Shown: positions 31,765-40,632 of the stretch, one piece after another
How positions within the stretch are numbered: the stretch's first letter is position 1
How the letters are laid out: the number at the start of each line of letters is the position of its first letter
Source: Actinomycetes bacterium
Lineage (GTDB): Bacteria; Actinomycetota; Thermoleophilia; Gaiellales; Gaiellaceae
Assembly (NCBI GenBank): GCA_025358355.1
Contig: JANYJX010000007.1
Location: 1-41,018 of the forward strand
Reading direction: 5' to 3'
Length of the DNA stretch: 41,018 nt
Made by a program: the position numbers and the translations under genes
Notes under the pieces: generated by a model
What the model saw: the letters and a program-made list of their open reading frames with translations, nothing else
What the model was told of the DNA's origin: nothing
Databases searched by the model: none

Positions 31765-34635
31765 CTAACCCAGTGCCGCGCGGACGATGCGATCCTGCTC
31801 GCGCAGGTGCGCCGTCGGATAGCCCTCGCTCGGGCTCGCGCGCCACGTGCGGCCGATGTAGCGAACCGGAACCGAGCCGGCGGAGTCCTCGAACCGGTGC
31901 CGCAGCGTGCGCCACGCGCCCATGTTCTGCGGCTCCTCCTGAACCCAGACGATCTCTTCCAAGCTCGGGTACGCGCCGAGCAGCTCCTCGACGGCATCAA
32001 CCGGGAACGGATAAAGCTGCTCCAAGCGCGCGACCGCAACTGACAGTGCGGCAGCGCGCGCCTCGTGGCCGACGATGTCGTAGTAGAGCTTCCCGGAGCA
32101 GAACGCGAGCCGGCGCACACCGGCGCGATCCGCGCCCGAGTCGTCGATCACCTGCTGGAACGCGCCTGCGGCGAGATCGTCGAGCGTCGACGATGCCTGC
32201 TTCATGCGCAGGAGCCCCTTCGGCGTCATCACGACAAGCGGCCGCGCCGTCGCGTCGAGCGCCTGGCGGCGCAGCAGATGGAAGATTTGCGCCGAGGTCG
32301 AGCAGTTCGCGATGCGGATGTTCTCCTGCGCGGCCTGCTGCAGGAAGCGCTCGAGCCGCGCGCTCGAATGCTCCGGCCCATTGCCCTCGTAGCCGTGCGG
32401 CAGGAGCAGCGTCAGTCGCGAGGTCTGCCCCCACTTCGAGCGACCGGCGATGATGAATTGGTCGATGACGATCTGCGCGCCGTTGACGAAGTCGCCGAAC
32501 TGCCCTTCCCAGAGAACGAGCGCATCGGGCGCCGCAACCGAGTAGCCGTGCTCGAAGCCGAGCGCCGCGTACTCCGAGAGCGGCGAGTTGTAGACCTCGA
32601 ACGACGCGTTCGCGCCGGGCAGGTTCTGCAACGGCGTGAACGTCTCGCCGGTTGTCGAGTCGTGCAGCACGAGGTGACGGTGCGAGAACGTGCCGCGCTC
32701 GGTGTCCTGGCCGGAGAGTCGGATCGGGATTCCCTCCTCGAGCAGCGAGGCGAACGCGAGCACTTCGGCCTGACCCCAGTCGATGCCACCCTCGCGAACT
32801 GCTTCGCGCCGGCGCTCGAGCTGGCGAGCGAGCTTCGCGTTGACCATGAAGCCGGCGGGAACGACGAGAAGCTGCTCGTTCAGCGCGAGCAGGCGATCGG
32901 CGGCAACCGCGGTGACGACCGCGTCTCCGGTGATCGCCGACGGCATGTCGTCGCGTCCCGTTCCCGCGTTCGTCAAGGGCGTCTCGGCGAGGGTTGCCTT
33001 CAACCGCTCGTGCGCGGCGCGCAACTCGGCGAGCGACTCGGCAGCGAGCGCGGCCGCCGCATCGGCAGAGAGCACGCCGGCGTCAACGAGTTGCGCCGCG
33101 TAGCGCGCCCGAACCGTCAGCTGCCGTTCGATCCGTTGGACGAGCAGCGGCTGGGTATACGCGGGCTCGTCTTGCTCGTTGTGGCCGAACCGCCGGTAGC
33201 CGACGAGATCAACAACGGCGTCGTGCCCGAACTCGACCCGGTAGGCGAGCGCAAGCCGGATCGCACCGATCGCCGCTTCGGGATCGTCGGCATTGACGTG
33301 GACGATCGGCACGTCGAAGCCCTTCGCGAGGTCGCTCGAGTAGCGCGTCGAGCGGCTCTCCATCGGATCGGTCGTGAAGCCGACCTGGTTGTTCGTGATC
33401 ACGTGGAGCGTGCCGCCGGTCGAGTAGCCCTCGAGGCTCTGCAGGTTGAGCGTCTCGGCCACAACGCCCTGGCCAGGGAACGCAGCGTCACCGTGGATCA
33501 GCACCGGCAGCGCGACCGACGGATCGTGCAGCGCGGCACCACCGGTGCGGTCGGTCTGCTCGGCGCGCGCCCGGCCCTCGACGACCGGATCGACAGCCTC
33601 GAGATGGCTCGGGTTCGGCGACAGCGTGATCTCGATCTCGCCCGCCGCGGTCTGACGCGCCGCCGACGCCGCGAGGTGGTACTTGACGTCACCCGTCCCG
33701 CCTTCCGGGTCAAAGACGACGGCTTCGATCGTCCGCTCGCCCTCGAACTCGCGCAGGATCGACTCGTACGAGCGGCCAACCGTGTGGCAGAGGACGTTCA
33801 GCCGCCCGCGGTGCGCCATCCCGATCACGATCTCGTGCGCGCCGTCGGCGGCCGCGATCTCGATCGTCTCGTCGAGCATCGGGATCAGCACGTCAAGCCC
33901 TTCCAACGAGAACTGCTTCTGACCGAGGAACGACTTCCGCAGATACTGCTCGAGGCCCTCAGCTTGCGAGAGGCGGCGGAGGAGCGCGATTTGCCGCTCC
34001 GGCTCCAGCGGCTCGCGGAAGCGCCCCGACTCGATCGCCTGGCGCAGCCACACGCGCTCGGCGTGGTCGGAGATGTGCTCGATCTCGTAGGCACTCGAGC
34101 CGCAATAGACCTCGCGCAGCCGCGGTAGCGCCTCGAGCAAGGTGTCGCCGGCGACGTACAGGCGCAGGAGCCGGGCCGGGATCCGCGCTTGCAGCTCCGG
34201 TGTCAGCGCGGGAACGAGGCGCGTCTCGTCGAGCGCCGGATCGCCTGTCGGTTCGGAGCCGAGCGGGTCGAGGCGCGCGGCGAGGTGGCCGTGCATCCGG
34301 TACGCCTTGACGAGCGCCATCGCCGCCGCGACGCCGCCGAGCAAGGTCTCGTCGACGGGAGAGGCAGCCGGCGCTACGAGCACTGTGGGCGCAGGCAGCG
34401 GCTCCGGCGTCACCGGGGCGGGCCTAGCAGCGACCGCATCAGCAGCGATGACTGACGCGCCGCTCGCGCGCGCCGCGAGCAGCGAGCGCAACCCCGGCAG
34501 GGCATCGAGGATCGAGTCGTCGGTCTCGAAGACGGTGCGCCATTCCGGCGGAACGCTGCCGGGGCTGTCGAGGTACTCCTCGAACAGCTGGGCGACGTAG
34601 CCCGCGTTCAACCCTTCCAGGTTGGCGCGCATCAC
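31765..34635 (-). CDS. sucA: 2-oxoglutarate dehydrogenase E1 component (thiamine diphosphate)
   Basis: The protein has 956 aa. GTG at 34635 or ATG at 34632; no ribosome site, with a TACAAC box upstream that may give a leaderless transcript. The N-terminus NAGYVAQLFEEYLDSPGSVPPEW is the usual E1o start. Catalytic-domain motifs include IGMAHRGRLNVL, SPNPSHLEAVDPVVEG, IHGDAAFPGQGVVAE, YRRFGHNEQDEP and the transketolase-like half with LPHGYEGNGPEHSSARLERFLQ. It decarboxylates 2-oxoglutarate and passes the succinyl group to the E2 lipoyl protein. It lacks the extra E2-like N-terminal domain of mycobacterial Kgd, and E2/E3 are not here. Confidence 0.93.
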   Translation of the reverse strand: MMRANLEGLNAGYVAQLFEEYLDSPGSVPPEWRTVFETDDSILDALPGLRSLLAARASGASVIAADAVAARPAPVTPEPLPAPTVLVAPAASPVDETLLGGVAAAMALVKAYRMHGHLAARLDPLGSEPTGDPALDETRLVPALTPELQARIPARLLRLYVAGDTLLEALPRLREVYCGSSAYEIEHISDHAERVWLRQAIESGRFREPLEPERQIALLRRLSQAEGLEQYLRKSFLGQKQFSLEGLDVLIPMLDETIEIAAADGAHEIVIGMAHRGRLNVLCHTVGRSYESILREFEGERTIEAVVFDPEGGTGDVKYHLAASAARQTAAGEIEITLSPNPSHLEAVDPVVEGRARAEQTDRTGGAALHDPSVALPVLIHGDAAFPGQGVVAETLNLQSLEGYSTGGTLHVITNNQVGFTTDPMESRSTRYSSDLAKGFDVPIVHVNADDPEAAIGAIRLALAYRVEFGHDAVVDLVGYRRFGHNEQDEPAYTQPLLVQRIERQLTVRARYAAQLVDAGVLSADAAAALAAESLAELRAAHERLKATLAETPLTNAGTGRDDMPSAITGDAVVTAVAADRLLALNEQLLVVPAGFMVNAKLARQLERRREAVREGGIDWGQAEVLAFASLLEEGIPIRLSGQDTERGTFSHRHLVLHDSTTGETFTPLQNLPGANASFEVYNSPLSEYAALGFEHGYSVAAPDALVLWEGQFGDFVNGAQIVIDQFIIAGRSKWGQTSRLTLLLPHGYEGNGPEHSSARLERFLQQAAQENIRIANCSTSAQIFHLLRRQALDATARPLVVMTPKGLLRMKQASSTLDDLAAGAFQQVIDDSGADRAGVRRLAFCSGKLYYDIVGHEARAAALSVAVARLEQLYPFPVDAVEELLGAYPSLEEIVWVQEEPQNMGAWRTLRHRFEDSAGSVPVRYIGRTWRASPSEGYPTAHLREQDRIVRAALG

Positions 34636-34667
34636 GCGTCAGGTTGTACCAGGCCGCCCGTTGGGCG

Positions 34668-34958
34668 TCAGATCAACGGATGGTGCGTGATCACCGCAAG
34701 CGTCAGCCCGACAACCCACGCGACCATCCCGAAGATGACGGCGCCGAACGCAAGCCGCTGGTGCCTGACGCTCATCCGCGCGGCGACGAGGGCCATGACG
34801 AGCGCGACAGGCGCGAGACGAGCCGGGCGCGGCTCGACCTGAAGGATCAGCCCGAACCCGATCGCGATAAACGAGAGCAACAACGAACCCGCTGCAAACA
34901 ACCCCGCGATCACATCCGCAACGGTGTTGCGCTCGCTCGATTCCGGGACAGAGCTCAC
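34668..34958 (-). CDS. Small membrane protein, three helices, unknown
   Basis: The protein has 96 aa. GTG is preceded by GGAGG at seven bases and overlaps the upstream stop (GTGA). After a polar N-terminus (SSVPESSERNT), three hydrophobic segments lie at about residues 16-36, 43-58 and 68-90. No family motif is recognised. It is coupled to the next upstream small membrane gene, so the two products may form a complex. The pair stands upstream of the E1 gene on the same strand but has a 32-bp gap to it. Confidence 0.6.
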   Translation of the reverse strand: MSSVPESSERNTVADVIAGLFAAGSLLLSFIAIGFGLILQVEPRPARLAPVALVMALVAARMSVRHQRLAFGAVIFGMVAWVVGLTLAVITHHPLI

Positions 34959-35206
34959 CGGCGCGCCTCCATCCGAACGAGGGAACCGCGCGACCCGGAC
35001 GGGCGGCGCGACGGACTGCGTCGTGCACGACGGCCATGCCCACCTGACCATTGCCCAGGTCGTGGCCTTGGCGAAAGTGGTTCGCGAACCGCGAGGGGAG
35101 CCTCGTCCACAAACGGCACGGCCTTGATGGCGTACCAGACGACACCGCAGAGGTAGAACAGCGGAATCTTCAAGAGCAGCAGCATGAAGATGAGTTCCCA
35201 GGCCAT
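34955..35206 (-). CDS. Small single-pass membrane protein, unknown
   Basis: The protein has 83 aa. ATG at 35206 begins MAWELIFMLLLLKIPLFYL, and residues 3-27 form one strong membrane helix ending in CGVVWYAIKAVP. The cytoplasmic tail is long, Pro- and Arg-rich, and low in complexity. A TAGACT box eight bases before the ATG suggests a leaderless start. Its stop overlaps the next gene by GTGA, indicating translational coupling. No family is recognised. Confidence 0.55.
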   Translation of the reverse strand: MAWELIFMLLLLKIPLFYLCGVVWYAIKAVPFVDEAPLAVREPLSPRPRPGQWSGGHGRRARRSPSRRPSGSRGSLVRMEARR

Positions 35207-35355
35207 GCGTGGCCAGTCTACGCCATGCGTCGAACGGCAACCGACCCGCCGGTCCGAGAAGGGGAAGCGCGGGACGACAACGAAATCGTCCTCACAAGCT
35301 CCTCACAACAAGACGGTACGTTGCCGTCTGCTCCCGACCTCCGAGGAGGATCCCC

Positions 35356-36765
35356 TTGAAGCATCTCATCCGCCTGCTCGTCGTCCTTGCATTCACCGGA
35401 GTCGCCGCTATCCCGGCAGCAAGTGCCGCCGACCGTATGTGGATGGGCTTCCACGACGATCCCGTCTTCCGTTGGGACAACATTCGGATGGACGAGCTCG
35501 ACAAGGCGCAGGCGTCGCACGCGACGATCATCCGCACGCTCGTCACGTGGGCGAATGCCGCGCCGGTCAAGCCGGCAAACGCAACGAACCCGTTCGACCC
35601 CGCCTACAAGCTGGACGATGTCGACGAGCTCGTGCGCAACGCCCAGAACCGTGGCATGGAAGTGCTGATCACGATCTGGGGCACACCAAAGTGGGCGAAC
35701 GGCGGCAAGACGCCGAACTTCCTGCCCACGAACATGAACGACATGCGCCAGTTCGCTCAGGCGCTCGCGTCCCGCTACTCTGGACGTAACCCGGGCTTCC
35801 CGTTTGTCCGCTTCTACGGCATCTGGAACGAGTCGAACCTTGGCCAGTTCCTGTCGCCGCAGTTCGGTTCGAACGGCTCGATCATTGGCCCGGCGGCGTA
35901 CGCGAAACTCGCCGCAGCGGCATACTCCGGGATCAAAGCGGGCAACGCGAAGGCGCTCGTCGGCATCGGCGAGACCTCCTCGCACGGCCGCGACAAGCCG
36001 CTTCCGGGCAGCTCCGACGCCATCACGCCGGGCAAGTTCGCGGAGCTCGTGGCGAAGGCGAATCCGAACTTGAAGTTCGACGCCTGGGCGCATCACCCGT
36101 ATCCGTACCCGGTCTTCCTAAAGCCTGAGCAGCTGCTCAAGTGGCCGAACGTCTCGCTCAAGTCCTTCCCCCGCTTCGAGACATCGCTCGACAAGTGGTT
36201 CCACCGGAAAAACATCCCCGTGTGGATCACGGAGTACGGCCACGAGACGAAGCCCGGCGAGCCGCTCGGCGTGACCGAGGCGCAGCAGGCGGCGTTCGTC
36301 CCGCGGGCGATAGCGCTCGCGAAGGCCGATCCGCGCGTGACGATGTTCATCTGGTTCGTCTTCCGTGACTCGCAGGGCAGCACGTGGCAAAGCGGCCTCA
36401 GCGGGCCCAGCGGCACACCGAAGCCTGCGCTCGCCCGTTGGACGGCGGTCGCCGGTGGGCTCGACGCGCGGAACCCAAGCATCTCGGTGAAGGGTGGCTC
36501 GGCCGCGCCGACGATCAGCCTGCCGGTGCGCGAGATCTGCGGCAACAACGCGGAAGGCACGCCTGTCGGGACGACGTATCGCGCGCGTGTCGGCGGCAAG
36601 CTGATCAAGGTCGGGCAGGTACAGATCTCGCTCGGCAGCGACTGCTCGGTCTCGATTAAGCCGATGTTCACGGTCGCGAAGGGCAAGATCTACGACGTGA
36701 CGTTCAACCTGAACACGCAGAACGGCACCTTCCTGACGCGCGTCGCGACGATCAAGGGGACATAG
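35356..36765 (+). CDS. Secreted clan-A glycoside hydrolase-like protein
   Basis: The protein has 469 aa. TTG at 35356 is chosen for GAGGAGG just upstream and the signal peptide that begins there (KHLIRLLVVLAFTGVAAIPAASA, residues 2-24). The barrel shows the acid/base pair N158-E159 in FYGIWNESN and a nucleophile-like E293 in PVWITEYGHE. That is the (NE...E) arrangement of clan GH-A families such as GH5 or GH39. AWAHHPYP lies at strand 6. The C-terminal 90 residues form a separate beta-rich domain with two Cys. It probably cleaves a polysaccharide or glycoside outside the cell; the sugar cannot be read from the sequence. Confidence 0.75.
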   Translation: MKHLIRLLVVLAFTGVAAIPAASAADRMWMGFHDDPVFRWDNIRMDELDKAQASHATIIRTLVTWANAAPVKPANATNPFDPAYKLDDVDELVRNAQNRGMEVLITIWGTPKWANGGKTPNFLPTNMNDMRQFAQALASRYSGRNPGFPFVRFYGIWNESNLGQFLSPQFGSNGSIIGPAAYAKLAAAAYSGIKAGNAKALVGIGETSSHGRDKPLPGSSDAITPGKFAELVAKANPNLKFDAWAHHPYPYPVFLKPEQLLKWPNVSLKSFPRFETSLDKWFHRKNIPVWITEYGHETKPGEPLGVTEAQQAAFVPRAIALAKADPRVTMFIWFVFRDSQGSTWQSGLSGPSGTPKPALARWTAVAGGLDARNPSISVKGGSAAPTISLPVREICGNNAEGTPVGTTYRARVGGKLIKVGQVQISLGSDCSVSIKPMFTVAKGKIYDVTFNLNTQNGTFLTRVATIKGT

Positions 36766-36769
36766 AACC

Positions 36770-37100
36770 TCTATCCGTCCCAGGCGAGGCTTGCATGCCG
36801 CACCACCAGTGCGGCGCACCGAAGTTCTCGCCGTCAACCCGTAAAATGCGACGCGCGCGCGGTTGATCCGCAAGGTAGTCGTCGATAGCGCGCGCGACTG
36901 GCTCCCAGTCGGTGTCGTCGACGATCAGCAACGCTCCCTGTACGAGGTCCGGCTCGACTATTCGCAGACCCAGCACCTGTGAGTCGTAGTCGTGGGCGGC
37001 GTCGTAGTACCAGGCGCCGACGTGCCGCTCGCCGAGAACGCCCCGCCGGCACCGTCTCGAACACGTTCCCCTGAACGTCCCGATCTCGACATACGTCTCC
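36770..37100 (-). pseudogene. SAM-dependent methyltransferase remnant
   Basis: The last 70 residues are well preserved (VDDTDWEPVARAIDDYL, ILRVDGENFGAPHWW). Just before them is GERHVGAWYYDAAHDYDSQ. SAM motif I (TYVEIGTFRG) lies about 60 bp further upstream in another frame. The region between motif I and the C-terminal part is mostly missing, and the N-terminus is absent. So the gene has lost its middle and is frame-broken. Its relatives are orphan methyltransferases near sugar or cell-wall genes. Confidence 0.6.
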
Positions 37101-37329
37101 GCTCGGCCCGATCGATGCGGCCAGATTCAGGCGCGATCAGGCGTTCGCCTTTCGGCACACCCGATGCCGGCACCGACTTGCCGGTGTCCGCTCTCACGAT
37201 CTTGTAGTCCGACTGAGTGTCGTTTCCCGCCTGCGTGCGGGCGTTCCCATCCTTGTCGCACCGCTGCCGAATAGATACGAGAACTTGATCGGCGTTTCGC
37301 CGACCCAGACCCCCCAACCCCACGTCGAG

Positions 37330-37704
37330 GATGTGCTTCGCCCCGATCGACAGAGTGATGTCGAACACGCCCTTGACGATGAAGTCGAAGCTCATCACGC
37401 CGGCCAGCACCGCGAACGTGTTCGCCAGATGCACGAAGGCGACGATGCCGATCACCACGCAGATCAGGCCGATCGCCCCGCGCGCGACCTTCCATCAGCC
37501 GGAGCTCGCAAGCATCGCGACAAGCTCGTTCACTCCCGCGAACAGCGCCACGATCCCGAACAGGATCGAGATCGATCAGACCGATGTCCAGTCAAAGCGG
37601 AACACGATGACCGAGAACAGGAGCCACAGGATCCCCGTGACGAGGAAGATCCACCACGCGCAGGCGAGCTCGCGCACAAGCGCCGCATCGCTGACGACCT
37701 CCAT
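37330..37704 (-). pseudogene. HdeD/DUF308-family membrane protein with two in-frame TGA codons
   Basis: Read through from ATG at 37704, the protein would begin MEVVSDAALVRELACAWWIF and show the DUF308 pairs of helices (ILWLLFSVIVFRF, ISILFGIVALFAGVNELVAML, VVIGIVAFVHLANTFAVLAGVMSF). TGA codons stand at 37578-37576 and 37497-37495. The second is at a position where family members have Trp (SSG-stop-WKV for GWWKV), so it is easily explained as TGG to TGA. The homology ends near IGAKH and the C-terminal helices are lost. Many genes here end in TGA, so recoding is unlikely. Confidence 0.65.
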
Positions 37705-37734
37705 CGAACCCTGTCTGAAATGGCTTCACCTTCT

Positions 37735-38724
37735 TCAGTCGTCGGAATGTGAAGCCCGACCAAACTCCCGAGGGCCGGCCGTGTCCTTGGGCGGCAAGAG
37801 CGGCTTCTGCTTGACGAACAAGCCCAGCGCAGCGCGCTTCAGCTGGATGAGGAACGGCGGGCCACCGTCGGTCGGCGGGCGCGACCAGGCGGCCGCGAAC
37901 TCAGCGCCGAGGAGCAGCGCCGACGAGTACAGGTAGATCGAGTAGAGAAAGACGAGCGCAGCGGTGAGCGAGCCGTAGACGACGGTGAGCTTCGTCGCAC
38001 GGTCAAAGATCACGCCTGAGGCAAACGAGATCAGTTGGAGCAGCGCCGCCGTGACAGATGCTCCAACGAGCCCGGCGTGAAACTGCAGACCGCGTGCGGG
38101 CACGAACCGGTAGAGGAGCATCACAACGACGACCGACAGCGCGAACGACTCGCCGCGCAGAACACCCCCGGCAACCGCTCCAAGGTCGAGCCGCTCCAGG
38201 GCGCGTTGCGCAAGATCGTTCAGCAAGGTCACGCCGGCCGTCAGCAGCACAAGCACTGCCGCACCGACGATCAGCACGAGGTCGACGAGCTTCCCGCGCA
38301 CCATCGGCCGCGATCCCGACGAGTCCATCGCCGCCTCGAGGCCCGCACGGATCGAAGCCATCATCCCCGTTGCGGCCCACGCGAAGACGACCAAGCCCAG
38401 CAGCCCGACCGCGCTGGCCGGTTTCGCGATAGCGGTGATCGCGTCCGCGACGTCCTGCCGGCCGGCCACCGAGACCGGCAACGCGTCGACGATCGTTTTC
38501 ACGACATCGTTTCGGATGCCGTCGTTCTGCAGCACGAGGCCGAAGATCGAGACGAGCACGATCGCGAGCGGCGCTATCGAGAACAGCACGCGATAGGCGA
38601 TCCCGGCAGCGTGCTGCCCGCATTGATCTGCGAAGAAGCGGTCGATCGACTCGAACGTGACGGCGCCGACTCTCCGCGCGAACGCGGCCGGTCGCCGCAT
38701 GAGCCCCCACATGAGCCCCCACAC
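37735..38724 (-). CDS. YihY/BrkB-family inner membrane protein
   Basis: The protein has 329 aa. The start is GTG, with two in-frame ATG codons soon after, in a 12-bp direct repeat (GTGGGGGCTCAT). The family signature DQCGQHAAGIAYRVLFSIAPLAIVLVSIFGL is at residues about 33-63. FAWAATGMMASIRAGLEAAM and YGSLTAALVFLYSIYLYSSALLLGAEF complete six transmembrane helices. The family was once thought to be RNase BN; its true role (efflux, stress) is unclear. It is intact between decayed genes. Confidence 0.85.
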   Translation of the reverse strand: MWGLMWGLMRRPAAFARRVGAVTFESIDRFFADQCGQHAAGIAYRVLFSIAPLAIVLVSIFGLVLQNDGIRNDVVKTIVDALPVSVAGRQDVADAITAIAKPASAVGLLGLVVFAWAATGMMASIRAGLEAAMDSSGSRPMVRGKLVDLVLIVGAAVLVLLTAGVTLLNDLAQRALERLDLGAVAGGVLRGESFALSVVVVMLLYRFVPARGLQFHAGLVGASVTAALLQLISFASGVIFDRATKLTVVYGSLTAALVFLYSIYLYSSALLLGAEFAAAWSRPPTDGGPPFLIQLKRAALGLFVKQKPLLPPKDTAGPREFGRASHSDD

Positions 38725-38727
38725 GAG

Positions 38728-39191
38728 CTAGTCGCCGCTCCGGCGAGTCACAGCTGCCTGCGCGGTGCCGAAGAAAGCTCGCACGATCACGGCGAGGAGC
38801 GCAAGGTCGAAAAGCATCTGCACCGTGACCACGGTGCGGGCAGCGTCCGTCTTCGCGCCGATGTCGCCAAAGCCGACGGCCGAGAGGACGCTGACCGTGG
38901 AGTAGACGGCCGAGGTTCTGTACAAGTGCTCACCGAAGCTCGCGGGCGTTGCGGTCGAGAGCGACAGGGAGACGAGCGAGAACACGACGATAAACAGCGC
39001 CACCGCGAGCGCGCCCGGAGCGGCGCGCGTCACGTTCCCGACGGGCAGCACGGCGTAGACGCCGAAGAGGACACGATGCTGAGGACGGTTCGTGCAGCCG
39101 ACTTCGCAACGGCGAGACGGCGAGCCCGCTGGTCGAGGCCCTGGAAATGCGTCGGGATCACGGTGGGCAACGATGATGACACGGCGCGCAT
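38728..39191 (-). pseudogene. Two-TM potassium channel, frameshifted and shortened
   Basis: The C-terminal part reads STVSVLSAVGFGDIGAKTDAARTVVTVQMLFDLALLAVIVRAFFG, containing the pore filter VGFGD and the second membrane helix of Ion_trans_2 proteins. The N-terminal part (MRAVSSSLP, GLDQRARRLAVAKSAARTVLS) is in another frame from ATG at 39191. The change occurs near 39090 and one extra base would join them (then VLFGVYAVLPVGN). Compared with the usual actinobacterial form a membrane helix is also missing. It is probably inactive, unless the shift is a sequencing error. Confidence 0.6.
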
Positions 39192-39233
39192 GACGGCGAC
39201 CACCACAGCCTGATGTCCCTCCTTCGGAGTCAC

Positions 39234-39538
39234 CCTTGTGGGGGACAGATTCCGGATTCGACGGGACGGTTGATCGCCGGATGGAATTCGCCGGCCTGCG
39301 CGGCGGCAGGTGGTCGTACACGGGGCACCGCTGTCGCCACCTTCAAGCTCGAAGGCGCAAGCTTCATCCCTGGCGTCGCAGTCTCAGAAGTTGCGACGTG
39401 GAATGTCTACAGCGGCCAGGTGACCGTCAATGAAGGAGCGCATCTCCATCTGCGCTGGTCACTCCACGAACAGCAAGGGCCGGCGACGCGAACGGACGCG
39501 CCGTGCGAGCGACGATGCTGCCCGGTAAGACCTCTGGG
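39234..39538. other. Gene-poor gap
   Basis: I find no convincing gene. The left end has GTGGGGGACAGATTCC, which looks like the ends of some REP- or IS-type repeats, but no second copy is seen here. The plus-strand frame VATFKLEGASFIPGVAVSEV is open but has no start signal or known domain, so it may be a remnant. Confidence 0.3.
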
Positions 39539-39850
39539 CTACGAACGCGCAGCGAGCCCGTACGAGCCGATGACGTGGGCGTCCTGCGCAATAGGCTGCT
39601 CGTCGCAGCGCTCGGCGATGTCACGAGTGAACTCGGCGAAGGCCGCGATGCCGCGCAAGGGGTTACTGCCGTCCGGCGTGTCGATCGACGCGACATGCAC
39701 GAACGTCACGCCATCCTCGAGCCGGAACGTCGCATACCGCAGACCACCCGGATCGCTCGCCGCGAGCTCCGCATAGACCGCCTCGACCAGCCGCTGATTC
39801 TCTTCGACCCGCTCCGGCTTCACCTTGTAGCGAACAACTACCTCTCCCAT
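39539..39850 (-). CDS. Small ABM-like (antibiotic biosynthesis monooxygenase-type) protein
   Basis: The protein has 103 aa and starts MGEVVVRYKVKPERVEENQRLVEAVYAEL. This ferredoxin-like fold pattern (beta strand, then EN..LV helix) continues with GLRYATFRLEDGVTFVHVASID and FAEFTRDIAERC, as in ABM/dimeric alpha-beta barrel proteins. The catalytic function of this subgroup is unknown. It is divergent from the ArsR operon, with 66 bp between. Confidence 0.75.
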   Translation of the reverse strand: MGEVVVRYKVKPERVEENQRLVEAVYAELAASDPGGLRYATFRLEDGVTFVHVASIDTPDGSNPLRGIAAFAEFTRDIAERCDEQPIAQDAHVIGSYGLAARS

Positions 39851-39893
39851 GACGCGCCATCCTCTCGCCGGCGGCAGAATCCAGAAGCTTCGA

Positions 39894-39913
39894 TGGTAAC
39901 ATCGCTGCTACCA
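39894..39913. promoter_or_regulatory. Candidate ArsR operator
   Basis: TGGTA-N10-TACCA is a 20-bp imperfect palindrome (16 of 20 bases symmetric), four bases before the ATG of the arsR-type gene. Its place fits autorepression of the operon. Confidence 0.4.
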
Positions 39914-39916
39914 ATT

Positions 39917-40204
39917 ATGCATGCGCTCGACGCCCTCGGAAGCCCTGTTCGCCGCGAGATCTTGCAGACTTTGCGGATCTCTCCCTTGGCCGTTGGTGAG
40001 CTCGCGACGCGGTTCCCGGTCAGCCGCCCGGCAATCTCCCGCCACCTGCGCGTGCTCGAAGACGCCGGGCTCGTCGAGCATCAGGCTCGCGGTGCGCGCA
40101 GCGTCTACGCCGTGCGCGTACAGGGATTCGCATCGGTGCGGGACTTCCTCGACGAGTTCTGGGAAACCGCGCTCTCGCGACTCGAGGAGCTGGCGAAGAA
40201 GTGA
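39917..40204 (+). CDS. ArsR-family transcriptional regulator
   Basis: The protein has 95 aa. ATG at 39917 is chosen because it places the palindrome upstream; ATG at 39893 is the alternative. A winged HTH covers almost all the protein: ALGSPVRREILQTLRISPLAVGELATRFPVSRPAISRHLRVLEDAGLVEHQARG. There is no Cys pair for metal sensing, so it belongs to the non-metal group that often sits with SRPBCC proteins. It overlaps the next gene by four bases. Confidence 0.88.
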   Translation: MHALDALGSPVRREILQTLRISPLAVGELATRFPVSRPAISRHLRVLEDAGLVEHQARGARSVYAVRVQGFASVRDFLDEFWETALSRLEELAKK

Positions 40205-40632
40205 TCAAGAAGTCCGCGTTTCCCGAGTGCGATCCAGCCCACGCGTTCAGGCTGTTCACCGAGTGTGCATCGGACTGGTGGCCCAAGGCGCTGCGCCATA
40301 CGGACGATCCGCGAAGCGAGATTCTGATGCTCGCGAGCGGCCGCTTCTGGGAGCGCGCGACGGACGGGCACGAGGTCGAGCTCGGCCGCGTGACGACGTG
40401 GGCGCCGCCCCAAAAACTGATCCTCGACTTCTACCCGGGAACCGACGCCGACCATCCGACCGAGGTCGTCGTGAGGTTCGCAGCGGAGAATGGCGGGACA
40501 CGCGCGCTCGTCGAGCACAACCCCAAGCCCGAGAGCGCCGACCTGTGGGCCACAGGTGCTCCTGGGTTCGAGAGCGCGTGGGATCTCCTACTAGCCGAAC
40601 TCGTAACTTCTGTGTTACCTTCTAACTCATGA
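40201..40632 (+). CDS. SRPBCC/AHSA1-like ligand-binding protein
   Basis: The protein has 143 aa, starts with GTG and overlaps the arsR stop (GTGA). The sequence AFRLFTECASDWWPKA, then GRFWERATDGHEVELGRVTTWAPPQKLILDFYPG and FESAWDLLL, is the helix-grip (START-like) fold of the AHSA1 group. The ArsR-AHSA1 pair is common in actinobacteria, and the SRPBCC protein is thought to bind a small hydrophobic ligand; the ligand is unknown. Its stop overlaps the following gene (ATGA). Confidence 0.82.
   Translation: MIKKSAFPECDPAHAFRLFTECASDWWPKALRHTDDPRSEILMLASGRFWERATDGHEVELGRVTTWAPPQKLILDFYPGTDADHPTEVVVRFAAENGGTRALVEHNPKPESADLWATGAPGFESAWDLLLAELVTSVLPSNS

Noticed and set aside
32065..34128. 687-codon open frame opposite the 2-oxoglutarate dehydrogenase gene
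   Set aside because: It is an antisense shadow caused by GC-rich codons; its composition is Arg/Glu/Asp-rich without domains, and the sense gene is certain.
37330..37704. TGA recoding as Trp or selenocysteine in the HdeD gene
   Set aside because: TGA is a normal stop for many intact genes here, no SECIS-like element or tRNA was seen, and the gene is also truncated.
38690..38724. 12-bp direct repeat at the YihY start as an attachment site
   Set aside because: It is a short tandem duplication of codons (WGLM) with no integrase nearby.
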